Below, piece by piece: positions 4,221 to 5,627 of a DNA stretch of 5,627 bases (position 1 is its first letter; each line of letters starts with the position of its first letter). The notes beneath the pieces were generated by a model that was not told the origin of the DNA, searched no databases, and saw only the letters and a list, made by a program, of their open reading frames with translations. A program made the translations under genes and the position numbers. The DNA lies in the NCBI GenBank assembly GCA_003136075.1, contig PNBP01000063.1, forward strand, positions 1-5,627, given 5' to 3'. This DNA comes from Methanoregula sp. (GTDB lineage Archaea > Halobacteriota > Methanomicrobia > Methanomicrobiales > Methanospirillaceae).

Positions 4221-5627
4221 TTACGATCTGCAATCAGCCCCGGCATCGATAATGTTCAGGTCAAGTTTTTTGCCAAACACTTTTTCAAATGCTTTTTTTT
4301 CAGACTCGACTCCCCAGATCTCCAGCTGGCAATCCTCCCGGGCCGTTATGTCAAGGTTTACGGAATTTTTACCCGTGGATACCAGGCGGACATGGCAGAC
4401 CAGTGCCGCATGGCTCCGGTCAAGGCTCTCGCCAAGCCGGATAAAAAGCGAGAGGATGCGGACCATGTCCTGTTCCCGGGGATCAAGATCCCGAATCTCG
4501 ACATCTTTTTTCCCGGGGGTTTTCTTGCGGTGGAACCGGGCAAGGTTTGCCATGATCGTGATCTCTTTCTGGTCAAACCCGAGCAGCTCCGAATTTTTGA
4601 TGATGTAATATGAATGCGCCTGGTGGTTGACATAGGAAATAAATGAGCCAATATCGTGCAGGAACGTGGCGTATTCTAGGAGCTCGCGCTCTCCATCGCC
4701 ATATGCGTGAAGTCTGATCTCTTTTGCGCTGTCAAAAAGTTCAAGCACGAGACCCGCAACCGCCCGTGCATGTGATTCGTTGATCCCGCAGGAACGCCCC
4801 AGCTGGAGAACACTGCGCTGCCGGGGCGTAAGTTTGCCGATTAACGGGAAATCATCAAGACGCGAAAGGTAATCTGCCAGCAGGCCGTCCTGGAGACCGC
4901 GTGACGTGATCGTAATCACGGGGATGGACAGCTCTTTCATGAAGGTTTCAAGAATTGCCGCGCCGGCAATAATGATATCCGCCCGCTCAGGGTTGATGCC
5001 CGGAATTTTCCGCCGCTCTTCAAGGGGCAGAGTGCAGAGAAGGGTGATAACTTTTTTCAAGTCACGGTAGCTCAACGTCTTTTCTGCCGGACTCTCATGT
5101 GAACGAAACGCCTTCTCAGCAATCTCGGCGAGGTTCATGATGGTACCGGAACTGCCGATCATCAGGTCCGGGTGTGCTGTGCGGAGCTTCTGGACTGAAT
5201 GAATAATTGCGTTTTTTACCTCCTGCTGGAGGAGTTTATACTGCGCCGGGGTGACAGGGTCCAGCCCTCCCCCTCCCGAAGGAAAAAACAGGTTGGTCAG
5301 CCGGATAGCCCCCAGCTTAAAACTCTCCAGGTACTCGTACTCCCGCTGGTCACCAAGCGCAATCTCCGTACTCCCGCCGCCGATATCAATGAATAATCCA
5401 CGGCGTTTGGCAAGATGCATGCCGCTTGCTACGCCTAGGTAGATCAGCCGGGCTTCCTCCCTTCCTGAAACCACCCGCACGTCAAGCATCGCTTCATGCC
5501 GCAACCGCTGGAGAAGCTCATTCTGGTTGTTTGCTTCCCGTGCAGCAGATGTCGCAACAGCGATAAACTCTTCGACATCGAATGTCCGTGCCAGGTCGGT
5601 AAATTTTTTGCAGACAAGAACGGATCG
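4221..5627 (-). CDS. ppx: Ppx/GppA exopolyphosphatase or guanosine pentaphosphatase, N-terminus outside window
   Basis: The frame is open from the right edge: 468 residues are visible and about 70, including the first phosphate-binding motif, are missing. The in-frame TTG at 5504 is an internal Leu, since homology continues upstream (VATSAAREAN at residues 24-33). Visible-residue landmarks are SGREEARLIYLGV (54-66), phosphate loop IDIGGGSTE (80-88), GSSGT (158-162) and SRGLQDGLL (242-250). These belong to the actin-like ASKHA fold that cleaves terminal phosphate from polyphosphate or pppGpp. A C-terminal all-helical HD-type domain carries FLHDIG (H324, D325) and HQAHS (335-339). The length fits long Ppx proteins of about 510-540 residues. 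Sequence cannot separate Ppx from GppA activity; archaea use polyphosphate widely, so Ppx is preferred. The stop is TAA at 4223-4221. Its upstream neighbours are not visible. Confidence 0.92.
   Translation of the reverse strand, partial: RSVLVCKKFTDLARTFDVEEFIAVATSAAREANNQNELLQRLRHEAMLDVRVVSGREEARLIYLGVASGMHLAKRRGLFIDIGGGSTEIALGDQREYEYLESFKLGAIRLTNLFFPSGGGGLDPVTPAQYKLLQQEVKNAIIHSVQKLRTAHPDLMIGSSGTIMNLAEIAEKAFRSHESPAEKTLSYRDLKKVITLLCTLPLEERRKIPGINPERADIIIAGAAILETFMKELSIPVITITSRGLQDGLLADYLSRLDDFPLIGKLTPRQRSVLQLGRSCGINESHARAVAGLVLELFDSAKEIRLHAYGDGERELLEYATFLHDIGSFISYVNHQAHSYYIIKNSELLGFDQKEITIMANLARFHRKKTPGKKDVEIRDLDPREQDMVRILSLFIRLGESLDRSHAALVCHVRLVSTGKNSVNLDITAREDCQLEIWGVESEKKAFEKVFGKKLDLNIIDAGADCRS

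Noticed and set aside
4192..4608. 138-codon plus-strand open frame
   Set aside because: It is antisense to the 3' end of ppx, with Ser/Arg-rich shadow composition and no homology that I recognise.
5502..5504. TTG as the start codon of the Ppx/GppA gene
   Set aside because: Family-typical sequence (VATSAAREAN) continues in frame upstream to the window edge, so the TTG is an internal leucine and the gene is simply cut by the window.

Overview
The window most likely comes from a methanogenic archaeon, probably of the Methanomicrobiales. This is inferred from three things together: archaeal-style TATA boxes 5' of the two genes whose upstream regions are complete, GGAGTGA ribosome binding sites, and T-tract terminators, alongside a nickel CO dehydrogenase with its nickel-insertion ATPase. 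The order-level placement is an impression from style and gene content; no search was run.

Layout, left to right. Positions 1-149 (+) hold the C-terminal end of the beta subunit of proton-translocating NAD(P) transhydrogenase (pntB). After a spacer of about 345 bases with a T-tract terminator, a GC-rich hairpin and an archaeal promoter comes a small gene at 495-743 (+). It encodes an 82-residue protein of unknown function built on three exact 13-residue repeats. A convergent intergenic stretch (744-912) carries stacked hairpin/T-tract terminators for both strands. The minus strand then holds a two-gene operon: cooS (3752 to 1794), a complete monofunctional Ni-Fe-S CO dehydrogenase, and cooC (ending at 913), the MinD-type ATPase that matures its nickel active site. 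A non-coding stretch of 468 bases (3753-4220) carries the cooS promoter and an unexplained 314-base block. That block is bounded by 25-base imperfect inverted repeats and contains several GC-rich stem-loops. Finally, a Ppx/GppA exopolyphosphatase/guanosine pentaphosphatase gene with a C-terminal HD-type domain runs on the minus strand from the right edge to 4221; its N-terminus lies outside the window.

CooS and CooC form a coherent functional unit: CooC hydrolyses ATP to help place nickel in the C-cluster of CooS, which interconverts CO and CO2. No electron-transfer partner (CooF-type ferredoxin), hydrogenase or acetyl-CoA synthase gene is visible next to them, so the electron acceptor is unknown. 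CooS has a CX2C rather than CX7C D-cluster motif, which I associate with the [2Fe-2S] form known from Desulfovibrio vulgaris. The transhydrogenase and the polyphosphatase appear to be independent neighbours. The least understood parts are the small tandem-repeat protein and the structured, inverted-repeat-bounded block upstream of cooS.
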